Assembly: GCA_963847735.1 (NCBI GenBank)
Contig: CAWKAV010000003.1
Coordinates: 266,023-330,022 of the forward strand
Direction of reading: 5' to 3'
Source: CAWKAV01 sp963847735
GTDB lineage: Bacteria > Desulfobacterota > Desulfuromonadia > Desulfuromonadales > BM103
DNA: 64,000 bases
The stretch's first letter is position 1, and every line of letters begins with the position of its first letter. Made by a program: the position numbers and the translations under genes. The notes beneath the pieces were generated by a model, which saw only the letters and a list, made by a program, of their open reading frames with translations, made no database searches and was not told where the DNA came from. Below, one piece after another: positions 19,918-28,966 of the stretch.

Positions 19918-20264
19918 AAGCTTTCCTCCCTAGAAAGTTCTGGTAAATGTCTGGCTGTCGGACGTTTGCCACCCGCCATTTTTGGGAAGCATGGTTATAG
20001 CAAATTTAGCGAGGATAAAAAAGAAAAAATGGTCTCACCCTCTGAAAGGCCCCGAAAAAGATTCTACAAATTGTGATTTTCCATTGGGAACAGCTAAATT
20101 GTTGTTGTATAGTTCGCTTTTACTATCAAGAAAAACTCTCCGGCAAATTGAGAGTTTTCAGCCGTTCGCGCGAACTTTCTTCGTAACCACCGGTCATTGC
20201 CATCAAAGACCGGAAAGTTGGTTAAGAGTTCGACAGAAATAATTTCAGTTGGGAGGTTACGACA
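19918..20264. promoter_or_regulatory. divergent control region between two PEPCK genes
   Basis: No gene lies in this 347-base region. It holds a perfect hairpin AAAACTCTC / GAGAGTTTT (20132-20158, 9-bp stem, 9-base loop) whose T-rich 3' side could act as a terminator or attenuator for plus-strand transcripts, and a perfect 12-base palindrome GTTCGCGCGAAC (20164-20175) suited to a dimeric regulator. The GTP-PEPCK ribosome site GGGAGG is at 20250. No promoter boxes are convincing by eye. Confidence 0.55.
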
Positions 20265-22118
20265 ATGAACCTGGTAATGCCTAAGAACGACAAATTGCTG
20301 AAATGGGTTGAAAAGGTCGCCGCACTGTGTGAGCCGGAGCGCATCCACTGGTGCGATGGCTCACAGAACGAGTACGACGAGATGTGCAGCCTGCTGGTCA
20401 AATCGGGGACCTTCCGCAAGCTCAACCAGGAAAAGCGACCCAACAGCTACCTGGCCTGGTCCGACCCGATTGACGTGGCACGGGTGGAAGATCGCACCTT
20501 TATCTGCAGCATCTCCAAGAACGATGCCGGTCCAACCAACAACTGGATGCCGCCGAAGGATATGAAGGAGAAGCTCAACAAGCTCTTCAAAGGCTGCATG
20601 AAGGGGCGCACTATGTATGTGATCCCCTTCAGCATGGGCCCGCTCGGCTCGCCGATCGCCAAGATTGGCCTCGAGATTTCAGACTCGCCCTACGTGGTCG
20701 TCAACATGCGCATCATGACCCGCATGGGTAAAGCGGTCCTCGACGTGCTTGGCGATGGTGATTTCATCCCGTGCCTGCATTCGATCGGCGCTCCACTGCA
20801 GGCTGGCGAGCAGGATGTCCCCTGGCCCTGCAACAAAGAGAAATACATCGTCCATTTCCCCGAAGAACGCTCGATCTGGTCCTTTGGCTCTGGCTACGGC
20901 GGTAATGCTCTGCTTGGCAAGAAGTGCCTGGCCCTGCGCATCGCTTCAAAGATCGGCTACGACGAGGGGTGGCTCGCTGAGCATATGCTGATCCTCGGTG
21001 TCGAATCCCCCGACGGTATGAAGAACTATGTTGGCGCTGCCTTCCCGAGTGCCTGCGGCAAAACAAACTTCGCCATGCTCATCCCGCCCCAGGGATTCAT
21101 CGACAAAGGGTGGAAGGTCACGACCATCGGCGACGACATCGCCTGGATAAAACCGGCAGCCGACGGAACGCTGCACGCCATCAACCCGGAATACGGCTAC
21201 TTTGGCGTTGCTCCAGGAACTTCGGTCGATACCAACCCCAACGCTATGGCGTCTTGTGCCGCCAATACAATCTTTACCAACGTGGCCCTCACTGAAGACG
21301 GCGATGTCTGGTGGGAAGGGATGACCGACCAGCCACCGGCGAAGCTGACCGACTGGCAGGGCAATCCATGGACTCCCGGCTGTGGGCGTCCGGCCGCCCA
21401 CCCCAACGCGCGCTTCACCTCGCCGGCCAGCCAGTGCCCGTCGATCGACCCGGACTGGGAAAACCCCAAGGGGGTGCCTCTGAGCGCCATGATTTTCGGT
21501 GGCCGCCGCAAAGACACTATCCCGCTGGTCTACCAGGCTTTCAACTGGAATTTCGGTGTTTACCTCGCAGCCACTCTCGGTTCGGAAACCACTGCAGCCG
21601 CGGTCGGCGCTACCGGCAACGTGCGCCGCGATCCCTTTGCCATGCTGCCGTTCTGCGGCTACCACATGGCGGACTACTTCGGACACTGGCTATCGGTTGG
21701 TCGCTCGGTAGCCAAGCCGCCGCGCATCTTCAGCGTCAACTGGTTCCTCAAGGACGAAAACGGCAAGTTCGCCTGGCCGGGCTACGGCGAAAACATGCGG
21801 GTCCTCAAGTGGATCATCGAGCGCATCCAGGGCAAGACCGGTGCCATCGAAAGCCCGCTGGGTTGGATGCCGCGTTACGAAGATATGGACTGGGATGGCC
21901 TGGATGTTACACGTGAAAAGTTTAACTCTCTGACCTCCGTTGACCGCGAGGCCTGGCATGCAGAAGTTCTGTCCCACGAGGAGCTGTTCCTGAAGATGTT
22001 CGACAAGCTGCCCAAGGAGTTCCTGCGCATGCGTGAGCTGATCATTTCCAGCCTGTGGCGTTCACCCGAGCACTGGGAGCAGATCGGTGAGGTTCACCCG
22101 GAAGGGTGGAACGAGTAA
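20265..22118 (+). CDS. pckG: phosphoenolpyruvate carboxykinase (GTP)
   Basis: The GTP-dependent enzyme catalyses the same reaction as its ATP-dependent neighbour but is unrelated in overall sequence. The 617-residue protein has the N-terminal [20 protein letters not shown], the active-site loop [16 protein letters not shown] (P-loop 261-268), the DDIAWIK metal site and [24 protein letters not shown] GTP-class signatures. Geobacter-type anaerobes use this class for gluconeogenesis from acetate. The gene is intact and ends at a strong terminator. Confidence 0.96.
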   Translation: MNLVMPKNDKLLKWVEKVAALCEPERIHWCDGSQNEYDEMCSLLVKSGTFRKLNQEKRPNSYLAWSDPIDVARVEDRTFICSISKNDAGPTNNWMPPKDMKEKLNKLFKGCMKGRTMYVIPFSMGPLGSPIAKIGLEISDSPYVVVNMRIMTRMGKAVLDVLGDGDFIPCLHSIGAPLQAGEQDVPWPCNKEKYIVHFPEERSIWSFGSGYGGNALLGKKCLALRIASKIGYDEGWLAEHMLILGVESPDGMKNYVGAAFPSACGKTNFAMLIPPQGFIDKGWKVTTIGDDIAWIKPAADGTLHAINPEYGYFGVAPGTSVDTNPNAMASCAANTIFTNVALTEDGDVWWEGMTDQPPAKLTDWQGNPWTPGCGRPAAHPNARFTSPASQCPSIDPDWENPKGVPLSAMIFGGRRKDTIPLVYQAFNWNFGVYLAATLGSETTAAAVGATGNVRRDPFAMLPFCGYHMADYFGHWLSVGRSVAKPPRIFSVNWFLKDENGKFAWPGYGENMRVLKWIIERIQGKTGAIESPLGWMPRYEDMDWDGLDVTREKFNSLTSVDREAWHAEVLSHEELFLKMFDKLPKEFLRMRELIISSLWRSPEHWEQIGEVHPEGWNE

Positions 22119-22139
22119 ACCCGTGATGTAAAATCCAAT

Positions 22140-22169
22140 AAAAAGGGCCGGAGAGATTCGGCCCTTTTT
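22140..22169 (+). terminator. rho-independent terminator after pckG
   Basis: AAAAAGGGCCG (22140-22150) pairs perfectly with CGGCCCTTTTT (22159-22169) across an 8-base loop. The symmetric form could also stop the convergent hydrogenase operon. Confidence 0.9.
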
Positions 22170-22204
22170 ATTCACGCCGATGATGACTCCGCAACGCCTC
22201 GATA

Positions 22205-22627
22205 TTATTCGGCCCGCGTCTTCAGGTAAGCCACCAACTGCCAGATCTCAAGGTCGGTCAAGCCGCGCCAAGCTGGCATCACCGAACCGCTGGAGAGGAA
22301 GGGCTCGACGGTCTTGCCGACCTCGATGCGCCAAAAAAGATAGGACGGATCAATTCCATGGTAGCGCGACTCGGTGAAATCCGGAGCCGGTGGCGAGAAG
22401 AAGCCGGCCCGGTCTGAACGGCCTTCTCCAGGCTTGCCATGACAGGAAGCGCATTTTTCCCTAAACAAGTCATGTCCTGCCCTCAGCGCAGCAACTCCCT
22501 CCATGAGGCCCTCCGGCATCTGGCGCTTGGGATACTCCGCTTGATATTCACCGCAGCCGTAAAAGAGCAGCGCCGCCGCAACCGCCAGCCTCCATAAGTT
22601 CAAGCCAACGCTCTTCTCACCTCTCAC
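22205..22627 (-). CDS. c-type cytochrome, probable lipoprotein
   Basis: A 140-residue exported monoheme cytochrome. The N-terminus has a hydrophobic stretch ending in LLFYGC (Cys25), a plausible lipobox, then the heme-binding CASCH (59-63) and a distal Met in GSVMPAWRGLTDLEIW. The C-terminal ADLEIW..VAYLK-type ending is usual for small class I cytochromes c. Its ATG overlaps the stop of the hydrogenase protease gene (ATGA), so it is the last gene of the hydrogenase operon and could accept electrons from the hydrogenase or its cytochrome b. Confidence 0.85.
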   Translation of the reverse strand: MRGEKSVGLNLWRLAVAAALLFYGCGEYQAEYPKRQMPEGLMEGVAALRAGHDLFREKCASCHGKPGEGRSDRAGFFSPPAPDFTESRYHGIDPSYLFWRIEVGKTVEPFLSSGSVMPAWRGLTDLEIWQLVAYLKTRAE

Positions 22628-23109
22628 GTCTCACCTCTCTCTTCGAAGTGAACTCCCCAACCTTGCAACTCCTCAAGGACATGAGAGACAACGGGTTCGA
22701 CTGCCGCAGCCACTGTCGCTGATAATTCAGTACACATTTCGATGCTTTCCGGCTGCACTCCCCAGACGACCAGCCTGTGTGGCACATGGCCCAGCAACTC
22801 TGCGACAGCAAGCAGGTCCTGAAGGCCCATCTGGTGGACCGAGAGTTTACTGGCGAAGGCTCGTGGCACTTCTTCGCCCTCAAGACGGAAAATCTTGCCG
22901 GGATCGTCCCGCATATCCAGAGCATCAATGATCAGCAACGATTCAATTTCTTCCAGATGAGGCAGCAGATCAAGTCCCAGGGTGCCGCCATCAAGCAGTT
23001 TCACCGGGCCCCGAAAATGGTAACGGGATGAAAGAGTTGTCACCACTTTCACCCCGAAACCGTCATCAGTCATGATCGTATTGCCCAGTCCAAGGACCAG
23101 GATTGACAT
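22624..23109 (-). CDS. hydrogenase maturation protease (HyaD/HybD family)
   Basis: This endopeptidase clips the C-terminal tail from the NiFe large subunit once nickel is inserted. The 161-residue protein has the family start ILVLGLGNTIMTDDGFGVKV with the nickel-sensing residues, LLDGGTLGLDLL, LLIIDALD and KLSVHQMGL. The ATG at 23109 overlaps the cytochrome b stop (TGATG). Its presumed substrate is the 15-residue tail of the large subunit encoded two genes upstream. Confidence 0.9.
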   Translation of the reverse strand: MSILVLGLGNTIMTDDGFGVKVVTTLSSRYHFRGPVKLLDGGTLGLDLLPHLEEIESLLIIDALDMRDDPGKIFRLEGEEVPRAFASKLSVHQMGLQDLLAVAELLGHVPHRLVVWGVQPESIEMCTELSATVAAAVEPVVSHVLEELQGWGVHFEERGET

Positions 23110-23762
23110 CAAAGATCCTCCGGTTCGATAAATCGGTAACCGCTGAAAATACCGCTCATGGTGCCGTTGCGCATCTTAACATCCATCAGCCAGCCGCTGT
23201 AGATGTGGTTGATGATGAAGCCGGCCAGCAGCCACATGACACCATGGTGCAACAGGCGCAGCCACTGGTTGCCGACCAGAACATTGACCCAGCCGAGAAT
23301 CCCGCCCCAGAACCCTCCTGGAGCGAATTGGCCGTACATGGCAAAGCCCGAGATAATCTGGAAGACAAACAGGGCGAAGATGCCGAGATAGGCTGTTGCT
23401 GCCACCGGGTTGTGACCAACTTCGTAGGTGATCTTCTTGCCGGTGAAGGTGTAGTAACGGAACATCTTGATAAAATTATGCCGCCCCTCGGTCGTGATCC
23501 AGGGGATAAAAGCCTTCCAGGACGCGTGGTGGTTGCCGATGAACATCCAGAGGATGCGTGCTGCCACCGACACCGTAAAGAGGTAGGCGAATGAAAAGTG
23601 CAGAAACCTCATCCAGCCCATGACGTACATCGATGAATCCGGCGCCGTTATGAACGGGCTGCCGATATAAAAGCCGGTGATCGACAGCATGACCATCGAG
23701 ATCACGTTGATCCAGTGACAGATACGAACCGGCCATTGCCATACATAGCGTATTTCAAGCAT
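23109..23762 (-). CDS. Ni/Fe-hydrogenase b-type cytochrome subunit
   Basis: A 217-residue membrane protein with four transmembrane segments, matching the HyaC/HupC family that takes electrons from the small subunit and passes them to quinone through two b hemes. Likely heme-ligand histidines are in VRICHWINVIS, RFLHFSFAY and LLHHGVMW, and HIYSGW near the end is also conserved. It follows the large-subunit gene by 18 bases and overlaps the protease gene. Confidence 0.92.
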   Translation of the reverse strand: MLEIRYVWQWPVRICHWINVISMVMLSITGFYIGSPFITAPDSSMYVMGWMRFLHFSFAYLFTVSVAARILWMFIGNHHASWKAFIPWITTEGRHNFIKMFRYYTFTGKKITYEVGHNPVAATAYLGIFALFVFQIISGFAMYGQFAPGGFWGGILGWVNVLVGNQWLRLLHHGVMWLLAGFIINHIYSGWLMDVKMRNGTMSGIFSGYRFIEPEDL

Positions 23763-23780
23763 GGTGTGCGCCTCCTTCCC

Positions 23781-25493
23781 TTAGAGGGCCCGAACCTTGA
23801 CGATCTCCGTACCCTTGCCATCCATGACGTGCACGGCGCAAGCCAGGCAGGGATCGAAGGAGTGGATGGTCCGCAGGATTTCCAGCGGCTTCTCCGGATC
23901 GGCTATCGGAGTACCGATCAGGGCTGATTCATAGGGCCCCATCTGTCCGGCTGCATCGCGAGGGCCGGCGTTCCAGGTCGAGGGGACTACGGCCTGGAAG
24001 TTGGCGATCTTCTGGTTCTCGATACGAATGAAATGTCCAAGTGCACCGCGTGGTGCCTCGTGATAACCGAAGCCCTGGGCCTCTTTTGGCCAGGTTGACG
24101 GATCCCATTTCTCCTTGTTGAAGACATCGAGAATACCGCGCCCCATGTTGTCGGCCAACTGATCGAGCCAGAGCTCGTTCTTTTGTGCCAACAGCAGAGC
24201 GTCGACGCCACGGGCTGCAGTGCGACCGAGGGTTGAGAAGAGGGCGGTGGCCGGAGCACCGAGCGTATTCAAGACAAAGTTAACAGTGTCCTTGACCTCT
24301 TTTACGCCGGAAGCATAGGCGACCAGGATGCGTGCCAGCGGACCGACTTCCATCGGCTGGTCCATGTAGCGCGGCGACTTGACCCAGGAATACTTGCCGT
24401 CGGTATCAAGGAACTCGTAAGGAGGTTTCGGCCCGGTGTAGTTGTGGCTGGTTTCACCTTTGTAAGGGTGCAATCCCTTGTCGTCGCCCGAACTGTAGTT
24501 GTACCAGGAGTGAGTGACGTACTCGGAGATTCTCTTTTCATCCATCTCCATGACGTTGGCCAGATCTTTGCCCATGATCACGCCGCGCGGCATGAACAGG
24601 CTGCCGGTGCCGGGACTGTTGTCCATCGGGAAATCGCCGTAGGAGAGGTAGTTGCCGACTCCGCCGCCGATGCCTGCCCAGTCAAGATAGGCAGGAGCCA
24701 CCGCCAACAGGTCAGGAATGTAAACCTGCTCGACAAAGGCGCGTGCCTTGCGCAGCAGTTTGCGAATGTAAGCGATTTTGTCAGCGTTAATGGCATTCTG
24801 ACTGTCCGGATCGACCGGAATTGACATACCGCCGACCAGAAAGGTCTGGGGGTGCGGATTTTTTGAACCAAGTATAGCGTGAATCTTGATGACATCCTTC
24901 TGCCATTCAAGGGCTTCGAGATAATGGGCGACCGCCATCAGGTTTGCTTCTGGTGGTAGCTTGTAGGCGCTGTGCCCCCAGTAAGCGTTCTGGAAGGGGC
25001 CGAGGCGACCGGTGCCGGCAAAAGCAGCCAGTTTCTCTTTAACGCCCTTGAAGTAGGTAGCGCTCGATTTCGGCCAGTTAGAGATCGACTGGGCGAACTT
25101 GGCGGTGGCGGCCGGATCGGCAGCCAGGGCGCTGGTGATATCGACCCAGTCGAGAGCATGCAGGTGATAAAAATGAATAACGTGATCCTGCACGTTCTGG
25201 ATGCCCATGATCAGATTACGGATCAGGCGGGCATTATCAGGAATCTGGATGTTCAGAGCGTCTTCAACGGCTCGGATGCTGGCCATGGAGTGTACCGTGG
25301 TGCAAACACCGCAGAAGCGCTGGGTGAAATGGTGAGCATCGCGCGGGTCGCGTCCCTTGAGGATCGTCTCGATACCGCGGAATGCAGTGGAAGAACTCCA
25401 GGCGTCAACAATCTTGCCACCATCGATCTGTGCTTCGATACGCAGGTGGCCCTCTATGCGGGTAATTGGGTCAACGGCAATTCTTTGGGCCAT
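23781..25493 (-). CDS. [NiFe] hydrogenase large subunit, group 1
   Basis: The catalytic subunit, holding the NiFe(CN)2CO site. The 570-residue protein has the L1 motif RFCGVCTTVH near residue 60 and the C-terminal L2 motif DPCLACAVH (547-555), so all four cysteine ligands are present. A 15-residue tail after His555 is the expected cleavage product of the maturation protease. The N-terminal VDPITRIEGHL is typical of group 1 respiratory uptake enzymes. It begins 3 bases after the small-subunit stop. No hyp maturation genes are in the window. Confidence 0.95.
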   Translation of the reverse strand: MAQRIAVDPITRIEGHLRIEAQIDGGKIVDAWSSSTAFRGIETILKGRDPRDAHHFTQRFCGVCTTVHSMASIRAVEDALNIQIPDNARLIRNLIMGIQNVQDHVIHFYHLHALDWVDITSALAADPAATAKFAQSISNWPKSSATYFKGVKEKLAAFAGTGRLGPFQNAYWGHSAYKLPPEANLMAVAHYLEALEWQKDVIKIHAILGSKNPHPQTFLVGGMSIPVDPDSQNAINADKIAYIRKLLRKARAFVEQVYIPDLLAVAPAYLDWAGIGGGVGNYLSYGDFPMDNSPGTGSLFMPRGVIMGKDLANVMEMDEKRISEYVTHSWYNYSSGDDKGLHPYKGETSHNYTGPKPPYEFLDTDGKYSWVKSPRYMDQPMEVGPLARILVAYASGVKEVKDTVNFVLNTLGAPATALFSTLGRTAARGVDALLLAQKNELWLDQLADNMGRGILDVFNKEKWDPSTWPKEAQGFGYHEAPRGALGHFIRIENQKIANFQAVVPSTWNAGPRDAAGQMGPYESALIGTPIADPEKPLEILRTIHSFDPCLACAVHVMDGKGTEIVKVRAL

Positions 25494-25496
25494 CGG

Positions 25497-26615
25497 TTAG
25501 TCCTCCTTTACGACCTTGTCTTCTTCCATGGCATCACCCTTGCGGAAGCAGCTTGCAACCCCATGGATGCCGAAGGCCACTGCGGTGGCCGCCGCCAGAC
25601 CGATACCAATCTTGTCGGCCGTATCCTCAATTCCAAAACCGGGCACCTTGGGCAAGCGCCGGTAGAAGGGACTCATGGTGTCCCAGAAACCAGGTTCCGA
25701 ACAACCGATACAGCCATGGCCGGCCATGACCGGCCAGGATGTCCCTTCGTTGTAGCGAATGGTGGGGCAATTGTGGAATGTTTCAGGGCCTTTGCAGCCG
25801 AGCTTGTAGAGGCAGTGTCCCTGGCGATGACCCGGGTCGCCGAAAGACTCGGCATACTGGCCGGCATCGAAATGGCCGCGCCGCTCGCAGTTGTCGTGAA
25901 TACGCTTGCCATAGGCGAACTTCGGTCGGCCGAGACGATCGACGGCCGGCAGCTTGCCAAAGGTTAAAAAGTGCACGATGGTGGCCGTCAGGTTCTCGGC
26001 ATTGACCGGGCAGCCTGGCAGGTTAATGATCGCTGCCCCGGGGACGAGACTGCTGACTGAAACCGCGCTGGTCGGATTCGGTGCGGCGGCCGGGATGCCA
26101 CCGAAAGAGGCGCAGGAACCAACGCAGATGGTGGCTGCGGCGTTCTGCACCAGCTTCTTGCAGCTCGACACGGCACTTTCGCCACCGACCGTGCAATAGG
26201 CACCGTCTGCCCCGGTGGGGATTGAACCTTCAACGATCAGAATGTACTGGCCCTTGTATTTTTCCATGGCCTGGTACTTGGCTTCCTCGGCCTGGTGACC
26301 GGCGGCGGCCATGACCACTTCCGCGTACTCGAGTGAAATCAGATCAAGAATGATTTCTCCGGCGGTTGGTTGATTGCCGCGCAGGAAAGCCTCCGAATCT
26401 CCGGAGCAACTCTGATATTCCACCCAGATCACAGGCGGGCGCTTGTCCTCAACAGCCTGTGCCACCTTAGGCAGCATGGTGATTGGCAGTGCCAGGGCGG
26501 CCGTTGTCGCTGTGCAGAATTTGATAAAGTCGCGACGGTTGATTCCCCTCGCCTCTACGCGTTGGAGGATTTCCTCAGGAATCGGAGGGGCCATCACATC
26601 CAGGTCAGTTTTCAT
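25497..26615 (-). CDS. [NiFe] hydrogenase small subunit, Tat-exported, with Asp at a cluster-ligand position
   Basis: The electron-transfer subunit with three iron-sulfur clusters. The N-terminus has a twin-arginine signal, RRDFIK (27-32) and a hydrophobic stretch, so the dimer is exported with folded cofactors; a C-terminal hydrophobic helix (~337-357) anchors it. The proximal-cluster motif is VEYQSCSGDSEAF: Cys70 is kept, but residue 73, Cys in the common C-x-x-C form, is Asp (codon GAT read clearly). Remaining ligands lie in VGSCASFGG, LPGCPVN and the distal/medial series HDNCERRGHF to GCIGCSEPGF. The start follows an AGGAGG site. 372 residues. Confidence 0.95.
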   Translation of the reverse strand: MKTDLDVMAPPIPEEILQRVEARGINRRDFIKFCTATTAALALPITMLPKVAQAVEDKRPPVIWVEYQSCSGDSEAFLRGNQPTAGEIILDLISLEYAEVVMAAAGHQAEEAKYQAMEKYKGQYILIVEGSIPTGADGAYCTVGGESAVSSCKKLVQNAAATICVGSCASFGGIPAAAPNPTSAVSVSSLVPGAAIINLPGCPVNAENLTATIVHFLTFGKLPAVDRLGRPKFAYGKRIHDNCERRGHFDAGQYAESFGDPGHRQGHCLYKLGCKGPETFHNCPTIRYNEGTSWPVMAGHGCIGCSEPGFWDTMSPFYRRLPKVPGFGIEDTADKIGIGLAAATAVAFGIHGVASCFRKGDAMEEDKVVKED

Positions 26616-26718
26616 GGAACGACCTCCTTTCGGTGTCTTGTTATGCAGACGAATCGGTTCAAGTAAATCAATCTATTGCCATGTAACGTTAAGAGGTCTT
26701 TGAGAAATATTGTCGTCC

Positions 26719-26748
26719 TTGATAAAACTTAGAACAGTGTTTTGTCAA
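26719..26748 (-). promoter_or_regulatory. possible promoter of the hydrogenase operon
   Basis: On the minus strand TTGACA (26748-26743) is followed after 18 bases by TATCAA (26724-26719, four of six consensus bases), about 105 bases ahead of the small-subunit ATG. Confidence 0.45.
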
Positions 26749-26902
26749 GTAAAAATCAAAAGATTTTCATCCTTATCTGTTGGCAGCCGGTTAAGTTTAG
26801 CAAAATCAAAAAATTAACCGTAGATAATTAAATATAACTTACTTTCGCCGGTGTGCCAGACGTTAAGAAAGAAATTATTAAACCGTTGAAATGAATTCTG
26901 AC

Positions 26903-26911
26903 TGGTATAAT
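26903..26911 (+). promoter_or_regulatory. extended -10 promoter upstream of archease-rtcB
   Basis: TGGTATAAT is an extended -10 box (TGnTATAAT). A TTGAAA at 26886 lies only 14 bases upstream, too close for a good -35, which fits reliance on the extended -10. Confidence 0.5.
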
Positions 26912-27061
26912 GAACACTGTAAGGGAGAGTTTCTGAGGTGAAGGCATGCAGCGCGACGATGTGCAGCTTGAACTGAAGACCAAACATGGTTGCAAATTGA
27001 CCGAAAGGGTCCCGTGTTTTGAAAAGCTGTCCGAGAGAACCGACCATCCATAGAGAGTGCC

Positions 27062-27514
27062 ATGCGTTTCATAGGCACAACCGCGGCAATGACAACTACA
27101 AGCCGTTACCGATTGACTGAACATAGTGCAGATATGGGTATTGAGGCCTGGGGCGTCTCTTGCCGGGAGGTTCTGATCACCATGGCAAGAGCATTGACGA
27201 TACTGATGTACGGTGACAGCCGTGCTGAAGAAGTCGTCAATACGGAGGTCGCTCTCTCTGGTGAGGATGCCGAGGAACTGATGGTTGGCTGGTTGAATGA
27301 AATCGTCTACTGGTGTGACAAGGACAACCTGGTGCCCGCCTCTTTCACCATAAGGGGAATCGATGCCCGTAAATTGCAGGGCACCATAGCCGGTGAGACT
27401 TTTGATCCGCAACGGCATCTGGTCGAGCATCAAGTCAAATCCGTCACTTACCACCAGGCCTGTCTGGAAGAGAGGTCCGAAGGCTGGTATGCCCGGGTCT
27501 ATGTTGATCTTTAA
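27062..27514 (+). CDS. archease
   Basis: Archease is the small activator that lets the RNA ligase RtcB turn over, promoting its guanylylation. The 150-residue frame contains YRLTEHSADMGIEAWG with the conserved Asp near the start, ELMVGWLNEIVYWCDKDN, and KSVTYHQ and the C-terminal ARVYVDL. The start could be 27062, or the ATG at 27089 giving MTTTSRYRL, which fits family length better; neither has a strong ribosome site. It precedes rtcB by 9 bases, the classic pairing. Confidence 0.9.
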   Translation: MRFIGTTAAMTTTSRYRLTEHSADMGIEAWGVSCREVLITMARALTILMYGDSRAEEVVNTEVALSGEDAEELMVGWLNEIVYWCDKDNLVPASFTIRGIDARKLQGTIAGETFDPQRHLVEHQVKSVTYHQACLEERSEGWYARVYVDL

Positions 27515-27523
27515 GAGGTTGCC

Positions 27524-28966
27524 ATGAGCATCAGGGTGGAGCAGATTGATGCATGCCGCTGGCGCATCCCGCGCGAGGGGGCCATGCGAACCGACGGCCT
27601 GATCTTCGCTTCAGCGCAGATGATGCAGGACCTGCGTCGCGAGCAGGCGCTTGAGCAGGTCTGCAATGTGGCGACGCTCCCCGGTATTGTCGGCCCCTCG
27701 ATGGCCATGCCGGATATCCACTGGGGTTATGGTTTCCCGATCGGCGGGGTGGCGGCATTCGACGCCGAGCAGGGGGTCGTCTCCCCGGGCGGGGTTGGTT
27801 ATGATATCAACTGCGGTGTCCGCTTGCTGCGCAGCAACCTGGACGTTGAAGAGATTCATCCTCATCTCGATCGTCTGGCCGACGCGCTGTTCCGCAATAT
27901 CCCTTCCGGGGTCGGTTCCCACCGCAGCGATTTCAAACTTTCCCTCAACGATGAAAAACAGGTCCTGGCCAAGGGAGCGGCCTGGGCAGTACAGAGGGGC
28001 TTCGGTGATGTCGCTGATCTCGAATATATCGAGAGTCACGGCGTCCTCAGCGGCGCTGATCCGGAGATGGTTTCGGAACGAGCCCTGGAGAGGGGGCGTG
28101 CCCAGCTCGGTACCCTTGGCAGTGGCAACCATTTCCTCGAAATTCAGCGGGTCGAGGTGGTCTATGATCAGGAGGCCGCCGCCGTGCTTGGCCTGTATCC
28201 CGGCCAGGTGACAGTCAGCATTCACACCGGCAGCCGCGGCCTCGGTTACCAGGTCTGCGACGATTATCTCAAAGTCATGCTCAAGGCCGCCCGCAAATAC
28301 GGCATCACCCTGCCAGATCGCCAGCTCTGTTGTGCTCCTCTGCAGAGCGACGAAGCCCGCAATTATCTGGCGGCCATGGCCTGCGCCGCCAACTTCGCCT
28401 TCGCCAACCGCCAGATGATTACGGCCAGGGTGCGCGAGACCTTCGGACAGGTGCTCGGCAAGGGTCCGGCCGATATGCGGCTGGGCGTCATCTACGACGT
28501 CTGTCACAACATCGCCAAATGGGAGAAGCATATAGTCAACGGCAAGGAGCGGTGCCTGTGCGTACATCGCAAGGGTGCCACCCGCGCTTTCCCGCCAGGG
28601 CATGCGGAAATCCCGGCGGTCTATCGAAAGATCGGTCAGCCGGTGCTGATCCCCGGTGACATGGGCCGCTACTCCTACGTTCTGACCGGAACCGCGGGGG
28701 CCTATGAGGAGACCTTTGGTTCCACCTGCCACGGTGCCGGGCGGGTGATGTCGCGTCACGCTGCAAAAAAAGCCGCCCGTGGCCAGGACATCATCGGCGA
28801 ACTGGCCGCGCGCGGCATCCTGGTGCGGGCGGCGGGGCGGGCGACGGTCGCCGAAGAAAGGCCGGAAGCCTACAAGGATGTTGCCGACGTGGTTGAGGTG
28901 GTGCAGCAAGCCGGGATTGGTCACTTGGTGGCAAGGCTGCGACCGATGGCGGTTGTGAAAGGCTGA
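27524..28966 (+). CDS. rtcB: RNA-splicing ligase RtcB
   Basis: RtcB joins RNA 2',3'-cyclic phosphate or 3'-phosphate ends to 5'-OH ends using GTP and Mn2+. The 480-residue protein has the metal site segments PDIHWGYGFPIGGVAAF and SPGGVGYDINCGVRLL, then GTLGSGNHFLEIQ, SIHTGSRGLGYQ and near the C-terminus STCHGAGRVMSRHAAK, which carries the histidine that is guanylylated in studied enzymes. The ATG follows AAGAGGTT. Bacterial RtcB is linked to RNA repair after damage or toxin cleavage; the adjacent archease supports an active ligase. Confidence 0.96.
   Translation: MSIRVEQIDACRWRIPREGAMRTDGLIFASAQMMQDLRREQALEQVCNVATLPGIVGPSMAMPDIHWGYGFPIGGVAAFDAEQGVVSPGGVGYDINCGVRLLRSNLDVEEIHPHLDRLADALFRNIPSGVGSHRSDFKLSLNDEKQVLAKGAAWAVQRGFGDVADLEYIESHGVLSGADPEMVSERALERGRAQLGTLGSGNHFLEIQRVEVVYDQEAAAVLGLYPGQVTVSIHTGSRGLGYQVCDDYLKVMLKAARKYGITLPDRQLCCAPLQSDEARNYLAAMACAANFAFANRQMITARVRETFGQVLGKGPADMRLGVIYDVCHNIAKWEKHIVNGKERCLCVHRKGATRAFPPGHAEIPAVYRKIGQPVLIPGDMGRYSYVLTGTAGAYEETFGSTCHGAGRVMSRHAAKKAARGQDIIGELAARGILVRAAGRATVAEERPEAYKDVADVVEVVQQAGIGHLVARLRPMAVVKG

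Larger units (their letters stand above)
26616..27061. other. AT-rich intergenic region between hydrogenase and archease operons
   Basis: A 446-base AT-rich divergent spacer with promoter candidates on both sides. A 35-codon plus-strand frame at 26946-27053 (starting MQRDDVQLELKTKHG) follows the promoter at 26903-26911, but I see no family match and no strong ribosome site, so I do not call it a gene. Confidence 0.5.

Noticed and set aside
18904..20076. 390-codon plus-strand frame across pckA
   Set aside because: Antisense to a full-length conserved PEPCK gene and without ribosome site.
24972..25967. 331-codon plus-strand frame across hydrogenase large and small subunit genes
   Set aside because: Spans two well-supported minus-strand genes and lacks protein features.
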